Positions 8,854 to 18,113 of a stretch of DNA of 64,000 nt are shown piece by piece; position 1 is the stretch's first letter; every line of letters begins with the position of its first letter. Made by a program: the position numbers and the translations under genes. This stretch comes from DASRFR01 sp035651455 (GTDB lineage: Bacteria > Acidobacteriota > Terriglobia > Terriglobales > Acidobacteriaceae), in assembly GCA_035651455.1 (NCBI GenBank), contig DASRFR010000025.1, positions 83,500-147,499 of the forward strand. The letters are read 5' to 3'. Below the pieces are notes generated by a model that did no database searches, was not told the origin of the DNA, and saw only the letters and a list, made by a program, of their open reading frames with translations.

Positions 8854-10704
8854 ATGCGCCGCGCCATTCTGCTGATTGCCATAATCGTGAGTTGCGCCGC
8901 TTTGGCGTGGAGCCAGGCCGCGAGTGGCTGTAGGTGCGGAGCTACCCCTGAGCAACGTCCAGCGGTTCGCTCGATGAAACCGTATGACGGAGTGCCCCAG
9001 GATTTGCGGCCTTATTCCAAGTTCAGCACCCCGTATTTCGAAAACTACACCGATCTGATCGAGTACAACGGCGCGGCACGGGACATTCCGGATCCCGATT
9101 TCAAAGATATTTCCGAAATCCGCATCGGCTTTATTGGGCCCTTGTATAACCATCCCGACCAGGCGATGGGCACGCGCATGCTCAACGGCGCCACTATGGC
9201 GATCGACGAAGCTAATGCAGCGGGCGGATACTGCGGCAAACCGTTTCGCTTGATGGTGCATAACGATTCGGCCATCTGGGGGGCGTCCAGCAATGAAGTG
9301 GTGAAGATGGTGTATGACGACAAGGTCTGGGCCATGTTCGGCTCCATCAGCGGCGACACTACTCACATTGCATTGCGTGTGACCCTGAAAGCCGAAACGC
9401 CACTGGTGAACAGCGCCTCCACCGATCCCACAATTCCCGAAACTATCATTCCCTGGTATCTGAGCGACCTGCAGGACGACCGCATCCAGGGATACACGCT
9501 GGCGCGGCACATTTATGACGAGGTGGGATTGAAGCGGGTCGCCCTGCTGCGTGTGAACGATCGCTACGGACGTTTTGGCGTGCTGAAGTTCCGCGACGCC
9601 TCACGGCGGCTCGGTCATCCGGTAGTGATCGAACAGAAATTTGCGCCGGGCGACACAGATTTCCGGCGAGCGCTGCGGATCATTCAAGACTCACGCGTGG
9701 ACGGTATCGTCCTATGGACCGACATCGGGCCGACTGCAAACATTCTGAAGCAGATGCAGGAACTTGGCATGAAGCAGCGCGTTTTCGGGAGCCACCGCAC
9801 CCTTAGCAACGATCTCGTGCAAATAGCGGGATCAGCCGCGGAGGGTTACGAGGCTCTTTATCCGTACGATCCAACGCGACAAGACGCGCCGTGGACAAGC
9901 TTCAACGAGAGGTATGCATCGAGGTTCGGCGGCAACCCCGATCATTTTGCGGCCCTAGCCTATGACGCCATGCGAATCCTTCTGAATGCGATCTGCGACG
10001 CCGGCCTGAATAAGGGTCGCATTCGCGATGCGCTCACCGCGCTGCAGACCTATCGCGGCGTCACCGGCGAGATGACTTTCGACCCAAACTGCAAGAACAT
10101 CCATCCCATGTTTCTGGCCACGGTGCACAACGGTACCATTGCATATCGCCCAATCGCGTTCGAGAAACCGTACGCGCGCGTCGGCGAAGATGGCGTGCAG
10201 TACGTTGGGCCGGGGTTGCCGGACGAAAAATCGAGAGAACTCACCATCGCAGTATTCGGTCCCAAGGCAGATGAAGTCGCTCGCTCACCCATGATCGCCA
10301 GTTATCTAGAACAAGCGAGCGGCAATGCTGGACAGTATTCCCTGGTTGCAATTCCCTCAGACAAGTCGTGGGGCCAGGCATCGTCCGAGCTTGTGAGAGC
10401 GGTCTACGACAAGAATGCGCTCGTCATCATCGCACTCGACCGCCCATCCAGTCACCTGGCCGAGCAAATCGGCACGAAAAGCTTCGTCCCGGTGATCGGC
10501 ATTTCTTCCGACCGGGCTCTCACATCGACGAATATTCCATGGATATTCCGGCTTGCGCCGGACTCGTCACTCGACCAAGTTGTGCATTGTGTGATCGAGG
10601 CAATTCAAATTTCCGGGCCCAATCGAGGCAAAATCCGCGACATCCTCTCTTCAGGGAAGGCAATCGCCGGGATGCGCTTCCAAAGCAACGGCGAATTGCG
10701 ATGA
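8854..10704 (+). CDS. Periplasmic substrate-binding protein of the branched-chain amino-acid type, with a second degenerate binding domain
   Basis: The 616-residue protein has a signal peptide (cleavage near WSQA). Residues about 88-410 form a leucine-binding-like (Peripla_BP_6) domain: IRIGFIGPL, GATMAIDEANAAGG, MFGSISGDTTHIAL, RVALLRVNDRYGRFGV, AALAYDAMRIL. From about 425 a second, shorter segment restarts the fold (LTIAVFGPKADEVARSP, ALVIIALDRPSSHL, VPVIGISSDRALTSTNIPWIF). No ABC ATPase or permease is encoded nearby, so it may act as a periplasmic sensor or carrier for the operon rather than as a transporter subunit. A binding protein and a YVTN propeller also occur together in PQQ-dependent alcohol oxidation clusters, a known precedent. 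It is three bases from the RidA-like gene. Confidence 0.85.
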   Translation: MRRAILLIAIIVSCAALAWSQAASGCRCGATPEQRPAVRSMKPYDGVPQDLRPYSKFSTPYFENYTDLIEYNGAARDIPDPDFKDISEIRIGFIGPLYNHPDQAMGTRMLNGATMAIDEANAAGGYCGKPFRLMVHNDSAIWGASSNEVVKMVYDDKVWAMFGSISGDTTHIALRVTLKAETPLVNSASTDPTIPETIIPWYLSDLQDDRIQGYTLARHIYDEVGLKRVALLRVNDRYGRFGVLKFRDASRRLGHPVVIEQKFAPGDTDFRRALRIIQDSRVDGIVLWTDIGPTANILKQMQELGMKQRVFGSHRTLSNDLVQIAGSAAEGYEALYPYDPTRQDAPWTSFNERYASRFGGNPDHFAALAYDAMRILLNAICDAGLNKGRIRDALTALQTYRGVTGEMTFDPNCKNIHPMFLATVHNGTIAYRPIAFEKPYARVGEDGVQYVGPGLPDEKSRELTIAVFGPKADEVARSPMIASYLEQASGNAGQYSLVAIPSDKSWGQASSELVRAVYDKNALVIIALDRPSSHLAEQIGTKSFVPVIGISSDRALTSTNIPWIFRLAPDSSLDQVVHCVIEAIQISGPNRGKIRDILSSGKAIAGMRFQSNGELR

Positions 10705-11085
10705 ACTTTTACTCGTGATTTCTGCGAAGCTCCGAGGTGCTGTTGCTCGTTGCGGGTTGGCCCATTCGCATTCTGTTGCGAATTGCAACACTTTTCACGC
10801 TACCCAGTGCTCGGTGTCTAGATATCGAAGCGCACTTCGTACACACCTCAGTTTTGCTTGACAACGCAGTTATCGAAAGGCATAGTCTCAAGTAATTTTT
10901 TGGGAAGCGGCATTCAGCGGGCTGCATGAAAACGCGTGTTGCACGGTGTCTGCGGCAGATCAGTTCTCGCTAAGCGCCTTCTCGAGTGGTGAAGTAACTT
11001 GCCTTCCGTCGCGAGCGTGGGGTTCGCGCGGATGATGCTCAACTCGAAACTTTCCGTCAATACCCGCATGGGCGGACAAGGATCT
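10705..11085. other. Intergenic region upstream of the Sel1-repeat gene
   Basis: I see no gene and no clear hairpin terminator for the preceding operon. The region contains a candidate promoter at 10858-10886 for the downstream gene and an imperfect repeat GTTGC-N5-GCAAC near 10773. Confidence 0.5.
10858..10886 (+). promoter_or_regulatory. Candidate sigma-70 promoter for the Sel1-repeat gene
   Basis: A perfect TTGACA (10858-10863) is followed after 17 bp by CATAGT (10881-10886), four of six matches to the -10 consensus. It lies about 200 bp before the chosen start codon. Confidence 0.4.
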
Positions 11086-12252
11086 ATGCGCGTGAAATGT
11101 GCCCAGTGTTGCCTCAGGGGGACTTCCGGCAGGTTCCGCCGTTTTTTTCTGACGCTGCTGATCACGACTGCCACCTGTATTAGTCCTTTGCTGCATGCGC
11201 AGCGCTCGAATCCGGTGTCCCCAACAGCCAGCCTGGGAATGTTAGAGGTGGGAGACAGCGATCGCAAACAGCTGCAGAACGCACTGCGAACTCCGCAGCA
11301 GGTTTCCAAAGTAATGCGGCGAGCCGAGGCAGGCTCATCCCGCGATCAGTATTTGCTCGGCTATGCGTTTGCGTCGGGGACAGGCGAGCCGCAGGATCTT
11401 GCCGAGGCGCTAGCCTGGTACCAGCGCGCCGCTGATCAGAGCGAGCCGGCTGCGATGACCGAGATCGGGCGCGCCTATGCGCACGGCATTGGACTTGCCC
11501 AGGATAGCGAGAAAGCTCTTGAGTGGTTCCGCCGCGCCGCCGCGGAGGGCTATGCTCCCGCTCAAACCGACCTTGGCTTGATGTACTTCGAGGGACTCGG
11601 GCTAAAAAGCGATCAACTCGCCGCCATCCTTTGGTGGGAGAAAGCCGCTAACAAAGGATACGCACCTGCACAGTCGAACCTGGGTGTCGCATACCTGAAC
11701 GGAGCAGGCGTTCCCACGGAAACAGGAAAAGCTTCGTCCTGGTTTCGCAAGGCCGCCGAAGCGGGACTCGCCACGGCCCAGTTCAATCTGGCATCCTGCT
11801 ATGAACTAGGCCAAGGAGTGGCAACGGATTTTGCCGCCGCCGCGCAGTGGTATCGAAGAGCAGCCGTGCAAGGTCATACAGAGGCCCAGAACAATCTCGC
11901 GCGTCTTTACGAGAAAGGTCTGGGCGTACCCGTGGACATCACCAGCGCGCTGCGCCTTTACTTATTGTCGGCAGGTCGTGGAAATTCGAAAGCTCTTCTT
12001 AACCTCGCACAGTTGTTCTACTCGGGAAACGGCGTCCAGCGCGATCCCGTAGCTGCGTACACCTGGCTGCAAATTGCGGGTACCAGGGGAGAAGACGTGG
12101 CCGATGCCCTGGGGATCGAAGCCGCACAGTTACAGCCGAAAGACGTGTCGGAGGCACAACGCAAGGCCTTGGCCTGGATGGAACAACATCACCTCAGGCC
12201 GACCCCCTCAGCTTTAGCGTCCTCGGCAGATGGAACACCGCACGTGCAATGA
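11086..12252 (+). CDS. Secreted Sel1-like repeat protein
   Basis: Seven consecutive Sel1-like repeats (tetratricopeptide-type alpha solenoid, unit pattern A-x2-x-LG-x-Y-x-G-x-G-V-x2-D-x2-A-x2-W-x2-A-A-x-G) cover most of the protein, for example APAQTDLGLMYFEGLGL and APAQSNLGVAYLNGAGV. These repeats act as protein-protein interaction scaffolds. I chose the ATG at 11086 because AAGGA lies just upstream and because it gives a signal peptide (Arg-rich start, FFLTLLITTATCISPLLHAQ); an in-frame start at 10999 would add 29 residues. The gene stands alone, and its partner is unknown. Confidence 0.85.
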   Translation: MRVKCAQCCLRGTSGRFRRFFLTLLITTATCISPLLHAQRSNPVSPTASLGMLEVGDSDRKQLQNALRTPQQVSKVMRRAEAGSSRDQYLLGYAFASGTGEPQDLAEALAWYQRAADQSEPAAMTEIGRAYAHGIGLAQDSEKALEWFRRAAAEGYAPAQTDLGLMYFEGLGLKSDQLAAILWWEKAANKGYAPAQSNLGVAYLNGAGVPTETGKASSWFRKAAEAGLATAQFNLASCYELGQGVATDFAAAAQWYRRAAVQGHTEAQNNLARLYEKGLGVPVDITSALRLYLLSAGRGNSKALLNLAQLFYSGNGVQRDPVAAYTWLQIAGTRGEDVADALGIEAAQLQPKDVSEAQRKALAWMEQHHLRPTPSALASSADGTPHVQ

Positions 12253-12449
12253 GTGTTGCGCTGCAAGACTGACTTTGTGTCAGTGTGTCGAGTTCTCGCT
12301 GCTTGCTTTGAATCAAGACTGGCGATAGTTCCTGCCTGCCTGGTATCGCACGCCGGCGTTCTGAAATTGAGGGCCGCCGCAGCACTCTAGTAAGATGAAT
12401 CCACTATCGATAGCGATCGTTGGGGACGCCAACGGATGTCTCGTCACTT

Positions 12450-13163
12450 ATGCCGCACCTGGCAGCTCTAATTCGCGAAGACATCAACACCGTGCTGGAC
12501 CGGGATCCCGCGGCGAAATCGCGGATTGAAGTTTTGCTCTGCTATTCAGGGCTGCACGCGGTCTGGTTCTACCGCATCAATCACTGGTTCTGGAATCACC
12601 GTTTCTTTCTTCTCGCGCGTTTTCTTTCGCAATTCGCGCGCTGGCTGACCGGCATTGAAATCCACCCCGGGGCCAAAATTGGCCGGCGACTCTTTATTGA
12701 CCATGGGATGGCAGTGGTGATCGGCGAAACCACGATCGTGGGCGACGACGTCACACTGTATCAGGGAGTTACACTCGGCGGCACTGGTAAGGAGCACGGC
12801 AAACGGCATCCGACTATCGGCGACAGTGTAGTGATTGGCGGGGGCGCGAAGGTGTTGGGCAATATCACCGTGGGAGTGAACTGCAGGATCGGCGCGGGCT
12901 CAGTCGTCCTGCGCAATGTTCCCGACGAGTCCACTGTGGTCGGAGTTCCCGGCCACATCATCTTCCGAAACGGAAAGCGGGTCGTTATCACCGATCCCAA
13001 GCAGATTAATGATCCTTTGTCCGAGGCGTTATCAGCCGTGGCAGCGGAGGTGAACAGATTGCGGGAGAGGGTCAAGCAACTGGAAGGCACAGCGGCATCA
13101 ACTTCGACGGAGCCCTCAGAATCTATGGATCGGATTATTCAAGAGATGGACTATCAGATTTGA
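12450..13163 (+). CDS. cysE: Serine O-acetyltransferase
   Basis: It transfers acetyl from acetyl-CoA to serine to give O-acetylserine, the precursor for cysteine synthesis. The left-handed beta-helix hexapeptide repeats are plain: EIHPGAKIGRRLFIDHGMAVVIGETTIVGDDV is read in the sequence as IHPGAKIGRRLFIDHG followed by VVIGETTIVGDDVTLYQGVT, with the catalytic His in IDHG and the GGTGKEHGKRHPTIGD loop. The N-terminal part (LLCYSGLHAVWFYRINHW) is the standard short form. The chosen ATG gives 237 residues; an in-frame TTG at 12420 is an alternative. The C-terminus has a short coiled-coil-like tail (AEVNRLRERVKQLEG). No cysK is adjacent. Confidence 0.92.
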   Translation: MPHLAALIREDINTVLDRDPAAKSRIEVLLCYSGLHAVWFYRINHWFWNHRFFLLARFLSQFARWLTGIEIHPGAKIGRRLFIDHGMAVVIGETTIVGDDVTLYQGVTLGGTGKEHGKRHPTIGDSVVIGGGAKVLGNITVGVNCRIGAGSVVLRNVPDESTVVGVPGHIIFRNGKRVVITDPKQINDPLSEALSAVAAEVNRLRERVKQLEGTAASTSTEPSESMDRIIQEMDYQI

Positions 13164-13371
13164 GCCTGCGATCACTTGCATTCGGGAATTCTTCCGCCGA
13201 GATCGCAGGTGGCGGCTATCGGTATTCGCTTTAGAAATCAGGTAATATGCATGAAGATCTTCGAATCATGCCATCCCCACAATCTCTTATTCCGATCAAA
13301 GCCAGGAAGCTAACTTTTGCCCTGGCAAGTCAGGTGCAAGCTCCTTTGCGATCTTTCGAGAGACCCCCTGA

Positions 13372-14895
13372 ATGAGGTACGGATTCATCATTGACAACCG
13401 AAAGTGCATCGGTTGCCACGCGTGCACAGTCGCGTGCAAAACCGAAAACCATGTTCCTTTGAGCGTGAATCGCACCTGGGTGAAGTACGTCGAAAAGGGT
13501 ACATTCCCGGATACGCGGCGGGTGTTCCAGGTTACACGCTGCAATCATTGCGAAAATCCGCCGTGCGTGACCATTTGCCCAGTCACGGCGATGTACCAGC
13601 GCAAAGACGGCATCGTCGACTTCAGTTCCGAACTCTGCATCGGCTGCAAGGCCTGCATGCAAGCCTGCCCGTACGACTCAATCTATATTGACCCGGACGA
13701 CGGGACGGCGGCGAAATGCCATTACTGCGCTCACCGAACGGAAGTCGGCCTGGAACCGTCGTGCGTGGTCGTTTGTCCGGAACACGCGATCATCGCGGGC
13801 GATCTGGACGAAGCGAATGGGGAGATTGCACAGTTGCTCGCGCGCGAGCCAGTACGGGTGCGTCGGCCCGAGCAGGGTACCAAGCCGAAGCTCTACTACA
13901 TCGATAGCGACGAGACCGCCATCGCCCCGACGGCGGCCCGGCATGAAGCTTTCTACATGTGGTCGCAACGCAACGAAGAGGTGCACGGCGGCGGGGCAAT
14001 TTATCCGCCGGATAGTCCCCTGCTCCATCACAACGCGCTGGCTGCCTACGATGTTTCGCACGCGCGACCCTGGGGTTGGCAAGTGCCTGCCTACTGCTGG
14101 ACAAAGTCGATAGGCTCGGGCGCACTCGCGATTCCCGCGATTGCCATGGCGTTGGGGAAATTGTCTGGCGACCGCATGCGTGACCTGGCGCTGGCGGGCA
14201 TAGCGCTGCTCTTCACCGCTCTAACGACTATCCTTTTGGTCTGGGATTTGGAGCACAAGGAAAGGTTTTTGCGAGTGGTCTTTCGGCCACAGAGCAAATC
14301 GTGGCTGGCACGCGGCGCCTTCATCCTGATTGCATATAGCGGGCTGTGCACGTTGTATGGCACAGGAACTCTTCTGGGATATTCGCCCCTGACTTCACTG
14401 CTCTGGCTCAGCGTGATCGCCGGGTTCTTTGCGGCGGTGTACACAGCATTTCTTTTTGGTCAATGCGAAGGCCGTGATCTTTGGCAGACGCCTCTTCTGC
14501 CCGTCCATTTGCTGGTTCAGGCCTTCCTGGGGGGAGCCGCAGTGCTCGCCTTGCTTCCTCCCTGGCTGGGCGGCAACGGCGTTACGCGTTCTGTTGCAGT
14601 GCTCGGCCTGGAGGTCAGCATTGCACTGCACATTCTCATCTCCGTCGGGGAAATGCTGACGCCTCATGCGACCGACAATGCCGCTTATGCGGCTCGCCTC
14701 ATTACTCACGGCCCTTTTAGAAATCTGTTCTGGGGAGGATCGATCATCCTCGGTGGGGTCCTTCCCTTATTGTTGTTGTGGGCCGCACCGGTGAGCATCG
14801 TCAGCGTGGCGCTCTCGAGCCTACTCGCCCTTGGTGGACTGTTCGTCTTCGAATACTGTTTTGTCATGGCTGGCCAAAGTGTCCCGAACAGCTAA
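13372..14895 (+). CDS. Fused iron-sulfur (PsrB/DmsB-like) and membrane-anchor (NrfD/DmsC-like) subunit of a molybdoenzyme
   Basis: Residues 1-175 are a four-cluster ferredoxin subunit: CIGCHACTVAC, CNHCENPPCVTICP, CIGCKACMQACP and CHYC...CVVVCPEHAI provide ligands for four [4Fe-4S] clusters. After a linker, residues from about 245 to the end form a polytopic membrane protein with about eight hydrophobic helices, resembling NrfD/DmsC quinone-interacting anchors. In most complex iron-sulfur molybdoenzymes these are separate proteins; here they are one 507-residue chain. It should pass electrons between the quinone pool and the molybdopterin subunit encoded directly downstream. No Tat signal is visible at its N-terminus. 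Confidence 0.9.
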   Translation: MRYGFIIDNRKCIGCHACTVACKTENHVPLSVNRTWVKYVEKGTFPDTRRVFQVTRCNHCENPPCVTICPVTAMYQRKDGIVDFSSELCIGCKACMQACPYDSIYIDPDDGTAAKCHYCAHRTEVGLEPSCVVVCPEHAIIAGDLDEANGEIAQLLAREPVRVRRPEQGTKPKLYYIDSDETAIAPTAARHEAFYMWSQRNEEVHGGGAIYPPDSPLLHHNALAAYDVSHARPWGWQVPAYCWTKSIGSGALAIPAIAMALGKLSGDRMRDLALAGIALLFTALTTILLVWDLEHKERFLRVVFRPQSKSWLARGAFILIAYSGLCTLYGTGTLLGYSPLTSLLWLSVIAGFFAAVYTAFLFGQCEGRDLWQTPLLPVHLLVQAFLGGAAVLALLPPWLGGNGVTRSVAVLGLEVSIALHILISVGEMLTPHATDNAAYAARLITHGPFRNLFWGGSIILGGVLPLLLLWAAPVSIVSVALSSLLALGGLFVFEYCFVMAGQSVPNS

Positions 14896-14916
14896 TTGCA
14901 TGATGGAGATCTCACG

Positions 14917-17763
14917 ATGACTGACTTTAAGCGCGATGGCAGCCATCTTTCATTCTGCCCGCCAGTCGAGAAGTGGGACGACTGGGTGGAGTACGACTCC
15001 GACGCCTGGCCGCGACGCGTGCAAAAACATTATGAACTCGTGCCCACCATTTGTTTCAACTGTGAATCTGCCTGTGGGCTGCTGGCGTATGTGGACAAAG
15101 AAACCGGGCAGGTAGCGAGATTCGAGGGCAATCCCAAGCATCCTGCGAGCCGCGGCCGTTTGTGCGCAAAAGGTCCGGCCACCATTAACCAGATTCACGA
15201 TCCTGACCGCCTGCTTTATCCGATGAAGCGTGTCGGCCCCCGTGGCAGCGGAAAATGGGAGCGAACCACTTGGAACGAGGTGCTCCAGGTCATCGCTTCC
15301 CGGATGCGCAAAGCGATTCAGGAAGGCCGGGAAGAAGTGATGTATCACGTGGGCCGGCCCGGACATGACTTCATCATGGATCGCACCCTGCAGGCCTGGG
15401 GTGTGGATGCCCACAATTCGCACACCAACGTGTGTTCCTCATCTGCCCGATTTGGCTACATGCTTTGGCACTATGCCGACCGGCCCTCTCCCGACCACGC
15501 CAACGCGCGTTTCATTCTCCTGCTTTCTGCCCATCTCGAATCCGGCCACTACTTTAATCCTCATGCGCAGCGCATCATCGAGGGGAAAATGGCGGGCGCG
15601 AAACTCGCCGTCATGGATCCACGGCTTTCGAATACAGCCAGCATGGCCGATTACTGGATGCCCACGTATCCGGGCACAGAAGTTGCCGTGCTTCTCGCGA
15701 TGGCAAAAATTCTTCTGGATGAAAATCGCTTTGATGCCAGCTTCGTGGAGAGATGGACAAATTGGCAAGAACTTCAGGTTGACGGATTTCAGGCACGAGG
15801 CCAGAGTTTTGAAGCTACGATGGCGGCCTTGAAGCGGCATTACGCGCGCTTCACTCCCGAGTTCGCCGAAAAAGAAAGCGGAGTGAAAGCGGATGTCATC
15901 GTCCGAGTGGCACACCAGATCGCCGATGCCGGCAGCCGTTTCGCTTCCCACCTGTGGCGTGGCAGCGCTTCCGGCAACCTCGGCGGGTGGCAGACTGCCC
16001 GGGCGCTCATGCTCCTGCACGTGCTCACCGGTTCGGTAGGAACCGAGGGCGGACACAATCTGAATGCCTGGAATAAATTCGTTCCCCGGCCGTTCAAGGT
16101 TCCGCCGCCACAAAAGCGCTGGAATGAACTTCTGTATGCGCGCGAGTGGCCTCTCTCGATGCACGAGATGTCTTTTCTTCTGCCGCACTTCATCAAGGAA
16201 GGGCGCGGCCGCATCGACACTTACTTCACGCGAGTCTTCAACCCGGTGTGGACGTATCCCGATGGGTTCTCCTGGATCGAAATGTTGCGCGACGAGGAAA
16301 AAATCGGCCTGCACGCGGCTCTCACGCCCACCTGGAACGAGACCGCCTGGTTTGCCGACTATGTGCTCCCTATGGGCTTCAGTTCCGAGCGCCATGACCT
16401 GATGAGCCAGGAAACACACGGCGCCAAGTGGATTGGTTTTCGTCAGCCTGTCCTGCGAGTTCTGCGCGAGAAGCATGGCGAGAAATTCGACTACACGTAC
16501 CAGGCAAATCCCGGAGAAGTTTGGGAAGAAGACGAGTTCTGGATCAATTTGTCGTGGGCGATCGATCCTGACGGCTCGATTGGGGTTCGCCAATGGTTTG
16601 AATCTCCGTATCGCCCCGGCGAAAAGATCACCGTCGACGAGTACTACCGCTGGATTTTCGAAAACTCCGTTCCCGGCCTGCCCGAAGCAGCAGCGACGGA
16701 GGGACTCACTCCTCTTCAGTACATGCGGAAATATGGCGCGTTCGAGATCAACGAACCGGTTTATCGACTGAATGAGAAACCGATACCCGCTGCCGATCTG
16801 CCCGGGACAGAAATCAACGCCACTGGGGTGGTGACGAAGAATGGCAAGCCGGTCGGAGTCATGGTGGAAGGCAAAGCAGTGGTCGGCTACAGCACGCCGT
16901 CGCGCAAGCTGGAATTATTTTCAAAAACCATGGCTGACTGGAACTGGCCGGAATTCGCCCTGCCTGAGTACTACCGCAGCCACATCCATCGCTCAGCGCA
17001 GGCAGTCTCGATCGGCTCAGGCGCAGCAGACTTCGATTCCAATTATGCGCCGAGAGTGGAATGGCCGAAAGACGCACATGGCGAAGTGTTCACTCTCCTG
17101 CCGATCTTCCGTTTGCCGAACCTGATTCACACGCGCTCAGGCAATGCCAAACTGCTTTACGAAATCTCGCATAAGAATCCGTTGTGGGTGAATCCGGTCG
17201 ACGCACAACGAATGGGAGCAATTCGCACCGGCGACTTGCTGAAAGTGCATACCGAGATCGGATACTTCGTTCTGCACGCATGGGTCACAGAAGGCCTGGC
17301 GCCCGGAGTAGTCGCCTGCTCGCATCACCTGGGACGCTGGCGGATCAACAAAGATGAACAGGTCGAGCGCATGTCAAGCGCGTGGGTGGACTTGCAGGAG
17401 GTGGGAAAAGGGCAGTGGAAGATGCGGCAATTACAAGGGGTGGAGTCGTGGGAAAGCGCCGATCCTGATACGCAACGTGTGTGGTGGAGCGACGCGGGCG
17501 TGCACCAGGACATCACCTTCCCGGTTCATCCTGACCCGGTCAGCGGCATGCATTGCTGGCACCAGATGGTGCGCGTGGAGCGAGCGGGCGCAGGTGATCG
17601 TTACGGCGATATCTTCGTGGACACAAACCTGTCGCACGCCGTTTATCAAAGATGGAAAGGGCTGGCGCGTCCGATGCTGGGCCCCGGCGGTCTGCGACGC
17701 CCGTTATGGATCCCGCGCGCGGTCCGGCCGGCCGATTCAGCCTTTTATGTGCCGCAGGAATAG
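14917..17763 (+). CDS. Molybdopterin oxidoreductase catalytic subunit (PsrA/PhsA/DMSO-reductase superfamily)
   Basis: The 948-residue enzyme has an N-terminal [4Fe-4S] motif (C46, C49, C53 and C83) and the Mo-bis-MGD fold, with Cys173 in NVCSSSARFG in the place of the molybdenum ligand, as in polysulfide/thiosulfate reductases and formate dehydrogenases. The C-terminal molybdopterin dinucleotide-binding domain is present (SGNAKLLYEISHKNPLWVNP, HHLGRW). I chose ATG 14917 because GGAG lies nine bases upstream; an in-frame TTG at 14896 is possible. No twin-arginine signal is present, so the subunit may be cytoplasmic, unlike PsrA. It forms an operon with the fused electron-transfer subunit. The substrate (a sulfur, arsenic or other oxyanion compound) cannot be decided from sequence alone. 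Confidence 0.9.
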   Translation: MTDFKRDGSHLSFCPPVEKWDDWVEYDSDAWPRRVQKHYELVPTICFNCESACGLLAYVDKETGQVARFEGNPKHPASRGRLCAKGPATINQIHDPDRLLYPMKRVGPRGSGKWERTTWNEVLQVIASRMRKAIQEGREEVMYHVGRPGHDFIMDRTLQAWGVDAHNSHTNVCSSSARFGYMLWHYADRPSPDHANARFILLLSAHLESGHYFNPHAQRIIEGKMAGAKLAVMDPRLSNTASMADYWMPTYPGTEVAVLLAMAKILLDENRFDASFVERWTNWQELQVDGFQARGQSFEATMAALKRHYARFTPEFAEKESGVKADVIVRVAHQIADAGSRFASHLWRGSASGNLGGWQTARALMLLHVLTGSVGTEGGHNLNAWNKFVPRPFKVPPPQKRWNELLYAREWPLSMHEMSFLLPHFIKEGRGRIDTYFTRVFNPVWTYPDGFSWIEMLRDEEKIGLHAALTPTWNETAWFADYVLPMGFSSERHDLMSQETHGAKWIGFRQPVLRVLREKHGEKFDYTYQANPGEVWEEDEFWINLSWAIDPDGSIGVRQWFESPYRPGEKITVDEYYRWIFENSVPGLPEAAATEGLTPLQYMRKYGAFEINEPVYRLNEKPIPAADLPGTEINATGVVTKNGKPVGVMVEGKAVVGYSTPSRKLELFSKTMADWNWPEFALPEYYRSHIHRSAQAVSIGSGAADFDSNYAPRVEWPKDAHGEVFTLLPIFRLPNLIHTRSGNAKLLYEISHKNPLWVNPVDAQRMGAIRTGDLLKVHTEIGYFVLHAWVTEGLAPGVVACSHHLGRWRINKDEQVERMSSAWVDLQEVGKGQWKMRQLQGVESWESADPDTQRVWWSDAGVHQDITFPVHPDPVSGMHCWHQMVRVERAGAGDRYGDIFVDTNLSHAVYQRWKGLARPMLGPGGLRRPLWIPRAVRPADSAFYVPQE

Positions 17764-17907
17764 AGGGCAGCTGACTCCGAGCGGGTATTCTCTAAAATAC
17801 CTGCGACGTTCGACACAACAATTGCAAGGCTTTTCAAGAATGATTTCCCGCGAGCATTCGCCTTACTCCTTAAAATTTGCGGCGGTATTTAGGAGCTTTG
17901 CAGAAAT

Positions 17908-17945
17908 CTGGAAGCCTCTTCGGAGAGCTTCCAGAGTTTTCTTTT
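17908..17945 (+). terminator. Rho-independent terminator of the molybdoenzyme operon
   Basis: CTGGAAG pairs with CTTCCAG and CTCT with AGAG around a TCGG loop (one bulged C), followed by TTTTCTTTT. It lies 145 bp after the oxidoreductase stop and before the tRNA-His promoter. Confidence 0.8.
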
Positions 17946-17997
17946 GAGAACGCAGTGGCCGTCGCCTGCTGGAGCAATGAGCGGGATCGCCTGCGTC

Positions 17998-18026
17998 TGA
18001 CAGCATGCGAATTCCGTTGTTATAAT
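17998..18026 (+). promoter_or_regulatory. Promoter of tRNA-His
   Basis: CTGACA (17998-18003), 17-bp spacer and TATAAT (18021-18026), ending ten bases before the mature tRNA 5' end. Confidence 0.7.
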
Positions 18027-18036
18027 CGGAACACGC

Positions 18037-18113
18037 GGTGGGAGTAGCTCAACTGGCAGAGCACCGGACTGTGGCTCCGGACGTTGTGGGTTCGATTCCC
18101 ATCTCCCACCCCA
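18037..18113 (+). tRNA. tRNA-His (GTG)
   Basis: A full cloverleaf can be folded: acceptor GTGGGAG/CTCCCAC, D arm with GCTC/GAGC, anticodon stem CCGGA/TCCGG around loop CTGTGGC (anticodon GTG), T arm GTGGG/CCCAT with TTCGATT loop, encoded CCA. The extra G at position -1 opposite C73, the identity element of tRNA-His, is encoded. The 3' half doubles as the attachment site of the downstream element. Confidence 0.97.

Noticed and set aside
13167..13211. Inverted repeat CCTGCGATC...GATCGCAGG after cysE as a terminator
   Set aside because: The arms are 27 bases apart and no T run follows, so I did not call it.
15439..16593. 384-codon minus-strand open frame
   Set aside because: It is antisense to the molybdopterin oxidoreductase, whose motifs are unambiguous.
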